64,000 nt of DNA from Thiothrix subterranea (GCF_030930995.1 NZ_CP133217.1:2160001-2224000), one strand, 5' to 3'. Shown: positions 40,294-49,807, counted from the stretch's first letter. The notes: generated by a model not told the origin, from the letters alone. Translations and numbers: made by a program.

Positions 40294-41763
40294 ATGAACA
40301 ATTATTTGATTGCTGCCTTAAGCGGCTGCTTGCTCATGGGTATGGCAAGCCTCCCCTTGGCTGTATTTGCCCACGGTGGCGAAGACCACAGCCACGATGA
40401 CGCGCCCCCTGCGCCCATTATTGCCCCCAATAACAGCGGCATACGCTGGGAATTACAATCGCCCGACGTGGAACTGCTCGGCGCACTCCATGACGGCAAA
40501 CTGACCCTGTATGCCAGCCATTTCCGCGACAACACCCCGATTCCCAATGCCAACATCGAGCTGGAAAGCAAGGGGCAAAAGCTGCTGCTGCAAACTGATG
40601 CCAACGGCATAGGTGAAACAGAGGCAGCATGGTTGCAACAAGCGGACAAACGCGAATTGCTGGCAACCGTGCAAGCCAAGGGCGTCAACGATTTGCTGGT
40701 GGGCAAACTGGCGTTTAGCAATGGCACAGCACAAGCCACCCGCTTGACGGATGGCAGCGTGTTCATGCCGCAAGCGTCCCAACAAATACTCGGTTTACAC
40801 ACCACGACCAGTAAACCGCAAACCGTCGCCCAAAGTGTCACCCTTAATGGCGTAGTCGTAACCGACCCGAACGCCAGCGCAGTGATCCAACCGCCGCTGA
40901 GCGGACGCTTGCTTGCACCGCAAAACGGATTCCCCAGCATTGGCAGCAGGGTCAAAAAAGGGCAAATCCTCGCCATCCTCGAACCCGCCGCCAGCAATAC
41001 CGACAAAGGCGACCAGCAAGACAAAATCGCTGAAGTACGCTCCGAACTGGCATTGGCAGAGAAAAACGCCGCACGCCTGACTAGCATTGCAGGCGTTATT
41101 CCACAAATGGAAGTCGATGCTGCCCGCAACACCGCCGATACCCTCAACGCCCGCCTTAAAGCCCTGCAAAGCCACCTTGCGCAACAGCCACAACCGCTGC
41201 TTGCCCCACTGTCTGGTATCATCAGCAGTGCCAAGGTGGCGTTAGGGCAACAAGCCAACGCAGGCGATGTCCTGTTTGAAATCATCGACCCGGCACAGCT
41301 ACAAGTCGAAGCCCTCGCCTACGACGCAACGGTAGCGGCACAAATCACCGGTGCAACCACCACCCTCAACGGTCAAACCCTGACACTGGACTTCATCGGC
41401 AGCAGCCAACAACTGCGCAACCAAGCCCTACCACTCCGCTTCACGGTCTTACCCCCTTCACCCCTTGCGGGGGAAGGGCTGGGGATGGGGGGGGCTTCTA
41501 TTCTCACCGTCGGGCAACCGCTCAAACTCGCCGTGCAAACCCGCACCAGCATCCAAGGCACGCCCTTACCCGCCAGCAGCGTGGTCAACAATAACCAGCA
41601 ACAGCCAACCGTGTGGGTAAAAACCGCAGCCGAACGTTTCACCCCCCACACCGTCAAGCTGCAAACGCTGGATGCCGATACCGTAATCATTACCGAAGGC
41701 TTGCCGAACAGCAGTATCCGCGCCGTCACCAACAGCGCGGTCTTGCTGTCGCAAGTGCGCTAG
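40294..41763 (+). CDS. RND efflux periplasmic adaptor (CusB/CzcB-like), with in-frame repeat
   Basis: 489 residues with a signal peptide followed by a His-rich head (AHGGEDHSHDDAPP). The barrel-sandwich, helical hairpin and beta-barrel domains are recognisable: GRLLAPQNGFPSIGSRVKKG, ELALAEKNAARLTSIAGVIP and PLSGIISSAKVALGQQANAG. Near residue 390 the protein contains PPSPLAGEGLGMGG, the translation of a REP-like repeat, inserted in the beta-barrel region. It forms a complex with the RND pump 10 bp downstream. The outer-membrane partner is not in the window. Confidence 0.88.
   Translation: MNNYLIAALSGCLLMGMASLPLAVFAHGGEDHSHDDAPPAPIIAPNNSGIRWELQSPDVELLGALHDGKLTLYASHFRDNTPIPNANIELESKGQKLLLQTDANGIGETEAAWLQQADKRELLATVQAKGVNDLLVGKLAFSNGTAQATRLTDGSVFMPQASQQILGLHTTTSKPQTVAQSVTLNGVVVTDPNASAVIQPPLSGRLLAPQNGFPSIGSRVKKGQILAILEPAASNTDKGDQQDKIAEVRSELALAEKNAARLTSIAGVIPQMEVDAARNTADTLNARLKALQSHLAQQPQPLLAPLSGIISSAKVALGQQANAGDVLFEIIDPAQLQVEALAYDATVAAQITGATTTLNGQTLTLDFIGSSQQLRNQALPLRFTVLPPSPLAGEGLGMGGASILTVGQPLKLAVQTRTSIQGTPLPASSVVNNNQQQPTVWVKTAAERFTPHTVKLQTLDADTVIITEGLPNSSIRAVTNSAVLLSQVR
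41451..41494. repeat. REP-like palindromic repeat, type B, inside the RND adaptor gene
   Basis: ACCCCCTTCACCCCTTGCGG, then GGGAAGGGCTGGGGATGGGG. CCCCTT pairs with AAGGG and the outer CCCCC with GGGGG. Related to 30547-30600. Confidence 0.78.
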
Positions 41764-41772
41764 GGGGCTGCC

Positions 41773-44700
41773 ATGTTTAACGCGATTATCCAGACCAGCC
41801 TGAAACAACGCTTGTTCGTGTTGATGGGGGCATTGCTGCTGATGTTGTACGGGCTGTTTACCCTGCGGCAATTGCCCGTGGACGTATTCCCCGACCTCAA
41901 TAAACCCACCGTCACCCTGATGACCGAAGCCGAAGGTATCGCTCCGGAAGAGGTCGAACAACTAGTCACCTTCCCGCTGGAAACCGCGATGAACGGGCTG
42001 GAAGGCGTGACACGGCTACGTTCCGTCTCTGGCGTGGGCTTGTCGATTGTGTATGTGGAATTTGGCTGGGGGACGGACATTTACCGTAACCGCCAGCAAG
42101 TTTCCGAGCGACTCGGAGCCGTTACCAACCAGTTACCGGCGGGCGTTGTGCCGCAAATGTCGCCGATCAGTTCGATCATGGGTGAGATTTTGCTGGTGGC
42201 AATGACGGCGGAAGCGGGCAAGGCAACACCGATGGAGGTGCGGGATTTGGCGGAGTGGGTGGTGCGTCCGCGCTTGCTGGGGATTCCAGGTGTATCGCAA
42301 GTGATCCCGATGGGCGGTGAAGTGCGCCAGTACCGCATCACCCCCGATGTGGCAAACATGGAACGCCTCAATATCAGCATCAGCCAGTTGCAGACCGCGC
42401 TGCACGGCTTTGCCAGCAATACCAGCGGCGGCTTTCTGGAAGCACAGTCGCAGGAATACCTGATCCGCAACATTGGGCGCACCACCAAGCTGGAAGACAT
42501 GCAGCAACTAGTAGTAGCACACCGTGACAACGTGCCGATCCTGTTGCAGCAGGTGGCGAAGGTGGAATTTGCCGCAGGGGTAAAGCGCGGGGAAGCCAGT
42601 TTCATGGGCAAACCAGCCGTGATCCTTTCGGTGCAAAAGCAGCCCAGCGTCGATACGGTCAAGCTCACCCGCGAAGTGGAAAGTGCCTTGGCAGAGATCA
42701 ACCGCAATCTGCCAGCGGGGGTAAAGGCGGATAACCTGCTGTTCAAGCAAGCCAACTTCATCGAAAGTGCCATCAGCAATGTGGAAGAAGCCTTGCGTGA
42801 CGGGGCTATCATGGTGGTGATCGTGCTGTTTTTGTTCTTGCTGAATGTGCGCACCACGCTGATTTCACTGACCGCTATCCCGCTGTCCTTGCTGGCAGCA
42901 GGTTTGGTGTTTCATGCGTTTGGCTTGTCGGTCAATACCATGACGCTGGGCGGCTTGGCGATTGCGCTAGGCGAACTGGTGGATGATGCGGTCGTCGATG
43001 TGGAAAACGTGCTGCGCCGCCTGCGCCAAAATGCGTTGCTGCCCCAGCCCTTGCCAGCCTTGCAGGTGATTGCGGCGGCTTCGCGGGAAGTGCGTTCCGG
43101 GGTGGTGTATGCCACGCTGATTGTGGTGCTGGTGTTCGTGCCGCTGTTCTTTCTGGCGGGGATTGAGGGGCGGCTGTTTACGCCCTTGGGCATTGCCTAC
43201 ATTGTGTCGATACTGGCGAGCTTGGGGGTGGCGGTGACGGTGACGCCGGTGTTGTGCTATTACTTGCTGGGGAAACAAACGGCGGAAGAAAAGCCAGATT
43301 CCCCGCTAGTCCGCCTCCTCAAACGCCTCGATACCCGCCTGCTGCACTGGTCATTTCGCCACGTCAAGCTATTGCTCAGTGCTGCCGTGATCGTGGTGTT
43401 GCTCGCCATCGCCAGCATCCCGTTCTTTCCCCGTGCGTTCCTGCCCGCGTTCAACGAAGGGACGTTGACAGTCAGTCTGCTGTTGCAACCGGGTATTTCC
43501 CTGACCGAATCCAACCGTATTGGCACATTGGCAGAAAACCTGTTGTTGCAAGTGCCAGAGGTGCAACAGGTCGGGCGGCGCACCGGACGCGCTGAACTGG
43601 ACGAACACGCGGAAGGGGTGCATTCCAGCGAAATTGACGTGGATTTAGCACCTTCAGAACGTGGGCGTGACGCGGTATTAGCGGACATCCGCAGCCGATT
43701 GGCGGTGATCCCTGCTGCCATCAACATCGGGCAACCGATTTCGCACCGCCTTGACCATTTGCTCTCCGGGGTACGGGCGCAAATTGCCTTGAAAGTGTTT
43801 GGTGATGACACTGACACCTTACGCAGCTTGGCAACGGCACTGCAAACCCGCTTGGCAGCGATTCCCGGCGTGGTCGATTTGCAGCTCGAAAAACAGGTGC
43901 GCATCCCGCAATTGCAGGTACGGGTCGATTACAACAAAGTGCAGCAATACGGCGTTACCCCTGCCAGCATTAACCAAGCGCTCGAAACCCTTGCCAATGG
44001 CGCAAGCGTCGCGCAAGTACTGGACAACAACCGCCGTGCTGACGTGGTGATCCGCTTGCAAGACGCAGACCGCACTGCCCACGGCTTACGCAATTTGCTG
44101 GTGGAAACGCATTCCGGTTACATTCCTTTACAACAGATTGCCAGCATCGAAGACAGCAGCGGCCCCAACCAGATCGTGCGCGAAAACAGCCGCCGCCGCA
44201 TTGTGCTGTCCGCCAATGCCGCTGATGGTGCGGATATGGCAGGTGTGGTGCAAGCCATCCGTGCCGAACTTGCCGATTTCCCGCTGCCCGAAGGCTACTT
44301 CACCCGCCTCGAAGGGCAGTTCCAAGCGCAAGAGGAAGCTACCCAACTCATTGTCATGCTGGCGCTGGTATCACTGACGCTGATTTTTCTGGTGCTGTAC
44401 AGCCGTTACCAATCCAGCGTGTTGGCGCTCATCATCATGGGCAATATCCCGCTGGCACTGGTCGGCGGCGTGGTGGCGCTGTGGCTGGCGGGGCAAACGC
44501 TGTCGGTGGCAAGTCTGGTCGGCTTCATCACGCTGGCGGGGATTTCGACCCGCAACGGCATCCTAAAAATCAGCCATTACATCCATCTGGTGCAGCATGA
44601 AGGCGAAACGTTCGGCATCCCCATGATCGTGCGCGGCAGTTTGGAACGTTTGACACCCGTGCTGATGACCGCGTTGGTGGCTGCGTTTGCGTTGCTGCCC

Positions 44701-44886
44701 CTAATCTTAGCCAGTGGCGAACCGGGCAAGGAAATTTTGCATCCGGTGGCATTAGTCATTTTTGGCGGGTTGGTCAGTTCCACCCTGCTGGATACCCTGC
44801 TTACCCCAGTACTGTTCTACCGCTGGGGCGAGCAACCGTTGAACCAATTGTTATCCCAACAAGGAGCTAATCATGAAACTGTTTAA
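41773..44886 (+). CDS. Heavy-metal RND efflux pump (CzcA/CusA-like)
   Basis: 1,037 residues, full length, with 12 membrane helices. HME-type features include PVDVFPDLNKPTVTLMTEAE, EVEQLVTFPLETAMNGLEGV, the TM4 segment LGGLAIALGELVDDAVVDVE with the acidic relay residues, and LVGFITLAGISTRNGILKIS in the second half. It uses the proton gradient to expel metal cations from the periplasm. Compared with Cus or Czc the precise metal is not determined; the Met-rich small gene upstream hints at Cu or Ag. Overlaps the next gene by 14 bp. Confidence 0.9.
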   Translation: MFNAIIQTSLKQRLFVLMGALLLMLYGLFTLRQLPVDVFPDLNKPTVTLMTEAEGIAPEEVEQLVTFPLETAMNGLEGVTRLRSVSGVGLSIVYVEFGWGTDIYRNRQQVSERLGAVTNQLPAGVVPQMSPISSIMGEILLVAMTAEAGKATPMEVRDLAEWVVRPRLLGIPGVSQVIPMGGEVRQYRITPDVANMERLNISISQLQTALHGFASNTSGGFLEAQSQEYLIRNIGRTTKLEDMQQLVVAHRDNVPILLQQVAKVEFAAGVKRGEASFMGKPAVILSVQKQPSVDTVKLTREVESALAEINRNLPAGVKADNLLFKQANFIESAISNVEEALRDGAIMVVIVLFLFLLNVRTTLISLTAIPLSLLAAGLVFHAFGLSVNTMTLGGLAIALGELVDDAVVDVENVLRRLRQNALLPQPLPALQVIAAASREVRSGVVYATLIVVLVFVPLFFLAGIEGRLFTPLGIAYIVSILASLGVAVTVTPVLCYYLLGKQTAEEKPDSPLVRLLKRLDTRLLHWSFRHVKLLLSAAVIVVLLAIASIPFFPRAFLPAFNEGTLTVSLLLQPGISLTESNRIGTLAENLLLQVPEVQQVGRRTGRAELDEHAEGVHSSEIDVDLAPSERGRDAVLADIRSRLAVIPAAINIGQPISHRLDHLLSGVRAQIALKVFGDDTDTLRSLATALQTRLAAIPGVVDLQLEKQVRIPQLQVRVDYNKVQQYGVTPASINQALETLANGASVAQVLDNNRRADVVIRLQDADRTAHGLRNLLVETHSGYIPLQQIASIEDSSGPNQIVRENSRRRIVLSANAADGADMAGVVQAIRAELADFPLPEGYFTRLEGQFQAQEEATQLIVMLALVSLTLIFLVLYSRYQSSVLALIIMGNIPLALVGGVVALWLAGQTLSVASLVGFITLAGISTRNGILKISHYIHLVQHEGETFGIPMIVRGSLERLTPVLMTALVAAFALLPLILASGEPGKEILHPVALVIFGGLVSSTLLDTLLTPVLFYRWGEQPLNQLLSQQGANHETV

Positions 44887-45310
44887 AACCACCCTGTTTG
44901 CTGCATCCCTGCTGATGGCGGGCTATGCCGTGGCGCATACCGATGAATTCCTCGACAGCCAAAAATCCCCACACGATGGGCAAATCCGCATGACGGATAT
45001 GTACCACCTTGAACTGGTGGTCAAGGACAAGGAACTTACGGTTTACGTGATGAACCACGCCAATGAAGCCCAGCCCAGCGCGGGAATGACTGCCACTGCT
45101 ACGGTACTGTCCGGTGAAATCAAAACCGAGGTGAAACTCGAACCCGCAGAGGAAAATCTGTTGAAAGGCACTGGCGATTTCAAAACCAGTGAGGACATGA
45201 AAGTGGTGCTTTCGGTCACGCCTGCGCCGATGACGGTACGCTACACGCCGCTCCAAAAAGCAGAAGCTCCGGCAACGGCAACAACAGCAAAAGATGAAAC
45301 CAAGCAATGA
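44873..45310 (+). CDS. Periplasmic protein of the RND operon, unknown function
   Basis: 145 residues with a signal peptide (MKLFKTTLFAASLLMAGYAVA-HT). The mature start HTDEFLDSQKSPHDGQIRMT is His/Asp-rich. The body (MYHLELVVKDKELTVYVMNH, MTATATVLSGEIKTEVKLEP) is beta-rich and similar in character to the N-terminal domain of the adaptor encoded upstream, suggesting a shared periplasmic metal-binding module. The C terminus is low complexity (APATATTAKDE). Last gene of the operon. Confidence 0.7.
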   Translation: MKLFKTTLFAASLLMAGYAVAHTDEFLDSQKSPHDGQIRMTDMYHLELVVKDKELTVYVMNHANEAQPSAGMTATATVLSGEIKTEVKLEPAEENLLKGTGDFKTSEDMKVVLSVTPAPMTVRYTPLQKAEAPATATTAKDETKQ

Positions 45311-45352
45311 GCGTTGGGTGGGTGAAGCATCAGCAACACCCGCCCCTCACTT

Positions 45353-45805
45353 TCAAGCTGGATAATTCCAGCTATGCGTTTCCTGCTGGGTGTGCTTGCA
45401 CCACGCATACAGCGCGTCATACATCACCATGCCCTGCGCCAACATTGCATGGTCATCCGCGAAGTTATGCGATAGCCCCAGTGACAGAGCCAACAACCCT
45501 GCCGCTTGCGGGGCAATATCCAGCCGTGCCGTATCCGCCCCACGCACTATCACCGCCAGTTGCAGTAATGCCGGGTCGGTGAGGTTGTGTTTGTTGAGGA
45601 AAGCATCAAAGCTGCACAACTCCCCGACGTGGGAATATTCCACACCGGGAATGTCGTAAGGCGTAGCCCCGCTGGTTTCCGCCACTGCCAGCACCTGATC
45701 GGCTGGCACGTAGAGGAATTCGGCTTCTTTGTCGATAAAGCGGGTAATCAGCCACGGGCAAGCAATGCGGTCAATTTTCGGGCGTTCGCGTGAGACCCAT
45801 TTCAT
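45353..45805 (-). CDS. ChrB-like C-terminal domain protein (chromate resistance)
   Basis: 150 residues matching the C-terminal half of ChrB: RPKIDRIACPWLITRFIDKE, EFLYVPADQVLAVAE, YSHVGELCSFDAFLNKHNLT and DPALLQLAVIVRGADTARLD. The full-length ChrB at the head of this operon has the same domain (RLASAWLIHRFIDPQAQFLW), so this is a stand-alone paralogue. It overlaps the rhodanese gene by 4 bp. Its exact role in chromate handling is unknown. Confidence 0.85.
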   Translation of the reverse strand: MKWVSRERPKIDRIACPWLITRFIDKEAEFLYVPADQVLAVAETSGATPYDIPGVEYSHVGELCSFDAFLNKHNLTDPALLQLAVIVRGADTARLDIAPQAAGLLALSLGLSHNFADDHAMLAQGMVMYDALYAWCKHTQQETHSWNYPA

Positions 45806-46116
45806 TTGGCTTCCACCTTGCCACCAGCAGCTTTCAGCCCTTCAATGCCGCCCTCAATGAAACGGGCATTCACGCCTTCCGCTTGCAGACGGTCAACCAC
45901 GCTATTGCTGACTCCGCCACCGCGCACACAATAAATCACCACCTCATGCTTGCGGGGTATGGCTTCGATCCATTGGTCAATCTGGGTCGGGTCTTTCCAA
46001 ATCGCAAACGGTACGGTTTCGTTGGAGGCGGCACGGTCTTCCAAACGGCGCACGTCTAACACCATTGCAGTATCTGCAATCGCGGCAAAATCTTCTGGTT
46101 TAATAGTACGTTCCAT
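45802..46116 (-). CDS. Single-domain rhodanese in the chromate operon
   Basis: 104 residues from the ATG at 46116, 2 bp after chrA. The rhodanese fold has AMVLDVRRLEDRAASNETVP and the active loop VVIYCVRGGGVSNSVVDRL with the catalytic Cys. Rhodaneses next to ChrA/ChrB are known in sulfur bacteria. Because chromate and sulfate share uptake routes, a role in sulfur relay or repair under chromate stress is plausible. Confidence 0.85.
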   Translation of the reverse strand: MERTIKPEDFAAIADTAMVLDVRRLEDRAASNETVPFAIWKDPTQIDQWIEAIPRKHEVVIYCVRGGGVSNSVVDRLQAEGVNARFIEGGIEGLKAAGGKVEAK

Positions 46117-46118
46117 AC

Positions 46119-47465
46119 TCACATTGCTCCCATAGCCAGTGTGTAACCTAATCCCAATACGGCGCATACGCCGATTACTTTCATCACGTCCACCTTGTAT
46201 TTCCACAGCGCGACAAATGCACCGATGGCGACCATCACGGCGAACCATTCAAACGGCGCAACAAACGGGGTTGCTCCGGTGGCTTTGGGGAAAAAGGTAT
46301 GCCACGCGAAAAACACCGCCAGATTCATAATCACACCCACCACGGCAGCGGTCACGCCCGTCAAGGGTGCGGTAAATTTGAGGTCATTACGCGAGCTTTC
46401 CACCACTGGTCCCACCGCAAGAATGAACAGGAATGACGGCAAAAACGTGAAAAAGGTAGCGACGGCAGCCCCGGCAAAGCCTGCTGCAATCGGATTGGCT
46501 ACGACTGTTTTTGCCACACCGCCCAGATAGCCGACCCAAGTAACCACCATGATTAGCGGCCCCGGCGTGGTTTCACCCAATGCCAGACCATCCATCATTT
46601 GCGCACCCGTCAGCCAGCCGTACTGCTCGACTCCACCTTGGTACACATACGGCAGCACCGCATACGCCCCGCCAATCGTCAAAAACGCTGCTTTGGTGAA
46701 GAAGTTACCCATCTCACTCAAGGCTTGATTGCCACTCAGCGCGAACATCGCGACTGCCCAAATACCGATAAAAGCGACGACAGTGATACCCAGTTTTGCC
46801 CATGAAAACTTGGCGTGTGCTGGCGTTGGGGTATGGTCGTCAATCACCGCCGCACCGTATTGCTTGTCAGAAGCACCATGCCCGCCACCGCCTTTGAACT
46901 TGTCCGGCATGACTTTGCCGCCAATGATACCGAGCAAAGCGGCTGCCAACACAATCCACGGGAAACCCACATCAAACACAAAGATAGCGACAAAAGCGGC
47001 GGCGGCGATACCCCATAGGACGCTGTTTTTCAGCGCCTTCGAGCCAATCCGCCACGCAGCAAACAGCACAATCGCCACCACTGCGGGTTTTATGCCATAA
47101 AATAGACCTTGCATCAGCGGCACATCGCCCCATGCCAGATACACCCCCGCCAATACGGAAAGCAGCAAGAACGCAGGCATAAAGAACAACACCCCCGCCA
47201 TGACTGCACCCGTCACGCCGTGCATCAACCAGCTAATGTAAATCGCCAACTGGATCGCTTCCGGCCCCGGCAAAATCATGCAGAAATTCAGCGCGTGTAA
47301 AAAACGGTGTTCCGAAATCCAGCGTTTCTTTTCCACCAAATCGGTGTGCATCATTGCAATCTGCCCCATCGGGCCGCCAAAGCTGATGAAACCGAGTTTC
47401 AGCCAGTATTTGAAAGCCTGCCCCAATGTCGGGGCTTGCGGTGCGGTTTGTGGTGTATCGCTCAA
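46119..47465 (-). CDS. chrA: Chromate transporter ChrA (long form, two CHR domains)
   Basis: 448 residues from a TTG at 47465, chosen because GGAGG lies 8 bases upstream and the TTG overlaps the chrB stop. Ten or more membrane helices form two homologous halves. The first begins KLGFISFGGPMGQIAMMHTD with FLHALNFCMILPGPEAIQLA. The second has FFTKAAFLTIGGAYAVLPYV and GLALGETTPGPLIMVVTWVG. These are the CHR-domain signatures for chromate export. A His/Gly-rich loop separates the halves. Confidence 0.9.
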   Translation of the reverse strand: MSDTPQTAPQAPTLGQAFKYWLKLGFISFGGPMGQIAMMHTDLVEKKRWISEHRFLHALNFCMILPGPEAIQLAIYISWLMHGVTGAVMAGVLFFMPAFLLLSVLAGVYLAWGDVPLMQGLFYGIKPAVVAIVLFAAWRIGSKALKNSVLWGIAAAAFVAIFVFDVGFPWIVLAAALLGIIGGKVMPDKFKGGGGHGASDKQYGAAVIDDHTPTPAHAKFSWAKLGITVVAFIGIWAVAMFALSGNQALSEMGNFFTKAAFLTIGGAYAVLPYVYQGGVEQYGWLTGAQMMDGLALGETTPGPLIMVVTWVGYLGGVAKTVVANPIAAGFAGAAVATFFTFLPSFLFILAVGPVVESSRNDLKFTAPLTGVTAAVVGVIMNLAVFFAWHTFFPKATGATPFVAPFEWFAVMVAIGAFVALWKYKVDVMKVIGVCAVLGLGYTLAMGAM

Positions 47466-48400
47466 AGGGAATCCTCCGGTAAAGAAAAAGCGCAATAAAG
47501 ATCATCAAGTAGCTGCCCGCCTTCCGCCAGCAGCACATCATCATTCGGGGAGCGGTGTTTTAAACCTTTCAGCAGCACCGCAAATCCGGCGGCTTCCGGC
47601 GCATTGCCACCGACATCCAGCGTATGCACCAGATGCGCCAAGCGTTGCAGCCCAACATCCTGAGCCAGCCCAAAACTGTGTAGCAAGGTTTCAAACGTCA
47701 CGTAGCGTCCAATGTGGCTAAAACGCGCCCCGTCAAAATCGAAACCGAGCGCGTCAGCGGGGCAAACGGCGGTATCGTCCAACCACAGAAATTGCGCTTG
47801 CGGGTCAATGAAACGGTGGATCAGCCATGCCGAGGCAAGGCGGTCTACCCACAAATCGCGGCGGGTTGCCCAGCTCTTGCCTTGGAAATTTGCTTTGTCG
47901 AGCCGTTCCGGTTCACCCTGCTGGGAGGTGGGTTCAGCCGAAACTGTCCGCCCACGCACGGCAGATTCTGCTGTGTGCAGGCGTTCACGGGCGGTGGTTT
48001 GCAGCGGATGCGGGAAATAGTCCGTGTCGGTGATGGCAGCTAACCGCTTGCCCAACCCTTTCAGTTGCTTGCGGGTAGAGGCAATGTCGGCGGCGAGCGG
48101 GTCGAATTGCGCCAGTTCCTCCAGCCATGCTGTGTATTCGGCACTGCGATCAAACAAAGCGGGGAAACTGTCGGCTTGTTGCGCATCGGCTTGCAGTGCC
48201 AGCACCCACGCCTCGCCGCCCGATTTATGGGTGTCTTCGGCAATGCCATCAAACCGTGCATGGGTATCAGGGCGTGAGGGCAACAGCCACACGCCATCAC
48301 GCAAGCTGGCGCAACCAAGGGTTTTTAATGCCCGCCAGATACGCATTCGTGCCGTGGCGTTTTCGGTGGGCAGGGAAATAATGAGTAATAACCAATTCAT
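47462..48400 (-). CDS. chrB: Chromate-responsive regulator ChrB
   Basis: 312 residues. The N-terminal domain (WLLLIISLPTENATARMRIW, LGCASLRDGVWLLPSRPD) is the ChrB DNA-binding type. The C-terminal domain (WATRRDLWVDRLASAWLIHR, FSHIGRYVTFETLLHSFGLA) is shared with the stand-alone gene at 45353-45805. ChrB in other bacteria represses or senses chromate for chrA. It heads a four-gene operon. A 10-bp perfect palindrome (48423-48450) lies 22 bp upstream. Confidence 0.88.
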   Translation of the reverse strand: MNWLLLIISLPTENATARMRIWRALKTLGCASLRDGVWLLPSRPDTHARFDGIAEDTHKSGGEAWVLALQADAQQADSFPALFDRSAEYTAWLEELAQFDPLAADIASTRKQLKGLGKRLAAITDTDYFPHPLQTTARERLHTAESAVRGRTVSAEPTSQQGEPERLDKANFQGKSWATRRDLWVDRLASAWLIHRFIDPQAQFLWLDDTAVCPADALGFDFDGARFSHIGRYVTFETLLHSFGLAQDVGLQRLAHLVHTLDVGGNAPEAAGFAVLLKGLKHRSPNDDVLLAEGGQLLDDLYCAFSLPEDSL

Positions 48401-48422
48401 CTGGTTATAGTAACAATCTCTA

Positions 48423-48450
48423 CAATAAAGTTACAACTATAACTTTATTG
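48423..48450. promoter_or_regulatory. Candidate ChrB operator
   Basis: CAATAAAGTT (48423-48432) and AACTTTATTG (48441-48450) form a perfect palindrome with an 8-bp spacer, upstream of chrB. An overlapping second inverted pair, GTTATAGT (48404-48411) and ACTATAAC (48436-48443), is also present. It could double as a weak terminator for nnrS, which ends on the other side in the same direction. Confidence 0.5.
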
Positions 48451-48471
48451 GTTTTGCATCAGCCGCTTTCT

Positions 48472-49683
48472 TCAGCCATAACGACCATCCACACGCGGTT
48501 TGATCAACATTGGCGCATACAGCCACACAAACAGCGCGAAAGCGACAATCCAGATAAATTGCGCCATTAATATCCACAAAGCGTAAAACTGTGGAAACAG
48601 CCCCGCAGCGACCACCCGCACCAGCGTACCGATTAGCAATAAGCCGAAAATCAGGCTGACCAACGACGGCGGCTCAGCCACATTACGCCCGGTATGCCCC
48701 AGGGTCACACGCGCCATCATCCCCACCGTCAGGGTCGCAATTCCGCCATACGCAAACGCATGAACTGCCAAAAACGGTGAAATTCTCGCCGCCACGCTCA
48801 GAAATTTCAGCGCAAAACCCGCAATCAACCAGCCATACGCCAGATACAGCACCCACAACAACGGTTTTTGCCAGATATTGGGGTGATACCAGCCCCACAA
48901 ACGCAAAATATGTAACGGCACTTGCACCAATGCCAAAAGTGCTGCCGCCCACGCTGCGCCGCGATGACCGCTTGCCATTGCCAGCAAATCCGCCAGCATA
49001 AACAGCAAAAACAAAATCAGGCTGGCGCGATCAATCCACGAATGGTTCTGCGCAGTAAACGGGCAACTCACGCCACGTTCGATGAAAAACGGGATTACCC
49101 GCCGCCCCATTGTCAAAATCAACGCTACAATGACGTAAAAACCCGCATACAAACCCAGTTGCATTCCTTGCGCCCAAATACCCAGCAAACCCAGATAAAA
49201 CAACGCATTCGCCAGCAACAGCAAGCCAACTTTGCCCACAATCGCCGCTTGATTCCATTGTTTCGCCCGGATAATGGGCAATGCCGCCGCGACCAGTAAA
49301 CCCGTGAGCCACAACACATCCAACACCGCTGTCCACACCAGCGGCAACCCCGTAAACGGCAATACTCGTGCTGCCAACCATAACCCCGCCAACAGCAGCA
49401 ATGGCGTACCACTCAAGGTTTGTTGCCCCGTCCAGTTTTTAATAGCCGTCAGCAAAAATCCCGCCGCAACCGCCGCCGCATACCCAAATACCATTTCATG
49501 CGCGTGCCACGTTATCGACGGGTAAGCACTGTGCAAGCCTTGCCAGTTAAAGCTGTAAAGGGCAGTCCATAACAATATGCCCACCAGCGCATACAAGCTC
49601 GCCGCCAAAAAGAACGGGCGGAAACCGAGGTGGGTAAACGCATGACGCTGTGAAGCGGGCGGGGTAATCTCCAGTTTGATCAT
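48472..49683 (-). CDS. nnrS: NnrS family heme-copper membrane protein (nitric oxide response)
   Basis: 403 residues with 12 membrane helices. NnrS features are HLGFRPFFLAASLYALVGIL, SITWHAHEMVFGYAAAVAAG with GFLLTAIKNWTGQQTLSG, and AVHAFAYGGIATLTVGMMAR with VTLGHTGRN. NnrS proteins carry hemes and copper and reduce damage caused by NO during nitrate or nitrite respiration. A perfect FNR/DNR-type box lies 62 bp before the start. Confidence 0.92.
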   Translation of the reverse strand: MIKLEITPPASQRHAFTHLGFRPFFLAASLYALVGILLWTALYSFNWQGLHSAYPSITWHAHEMVFGYAAAVAAGFLLTAIKNWTGQQTLSGTPLLLLAGLWLAARVLPFTGLPLVWTAVLDVLWLTGLLVAAALPIIRAKQWNQAAIVGKVGLLLLANALFYLGLLGIWAQGMQLGLYAGFYVIVALILTMGRRVIPFFIERGVSCPFTAQNHSWIDRASLILFLLFMLADLLAMASGHRGAAWAAALLALVQVPLHILRLWGWYHPNIWQKPLLWVLYLAYGWLIAGFALKFLSVAARISPFLAVHAFAYGGIATLTVGMMARVTLGHTGRNVAEPPSLVSLIFGLLLIGTLVRVVAAGLFPQFYALWILMAQFIWIVAFALFVWLYAPMLIKPRVDGRYG

Positions 49684-49744
49684 GGCGAAGTTTTCTCACT
49701 AATAAAGTTGATGTAAACACTAGGGTAATCGCATGGGGTGGGCG

Positions 49745-49758
49745 TTGATCTACATCAA
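49745..49758 (-). promoter_or_regulatory. FNR/DNR-type box upstream of nnrS
   Basis: TTGAT-CTAC-ATCAA, a perfect match to the FNR/DNR consensus, centred about 68 bp before the nnrS ATG. It lies between the truncated hemoglobin stop and nnrS. The DNR-type regulator at 61413-62105 is the obvious candidate to bind it. Confidence 0.8.
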
Positions 49759-49807
49759 GTGTCATTTTGGGTGCGAATGGCATTGCACCACCCGCACACG
49801 CTTTAGT

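Noticed and set aside
40302-41285. 327-residue minus-strand frame opposite the RND adaptor
   Set aside because: Composition (Ser/Leu/Cys-rich) and lack of domains mark it as a shadow frame of the adaptor gene.
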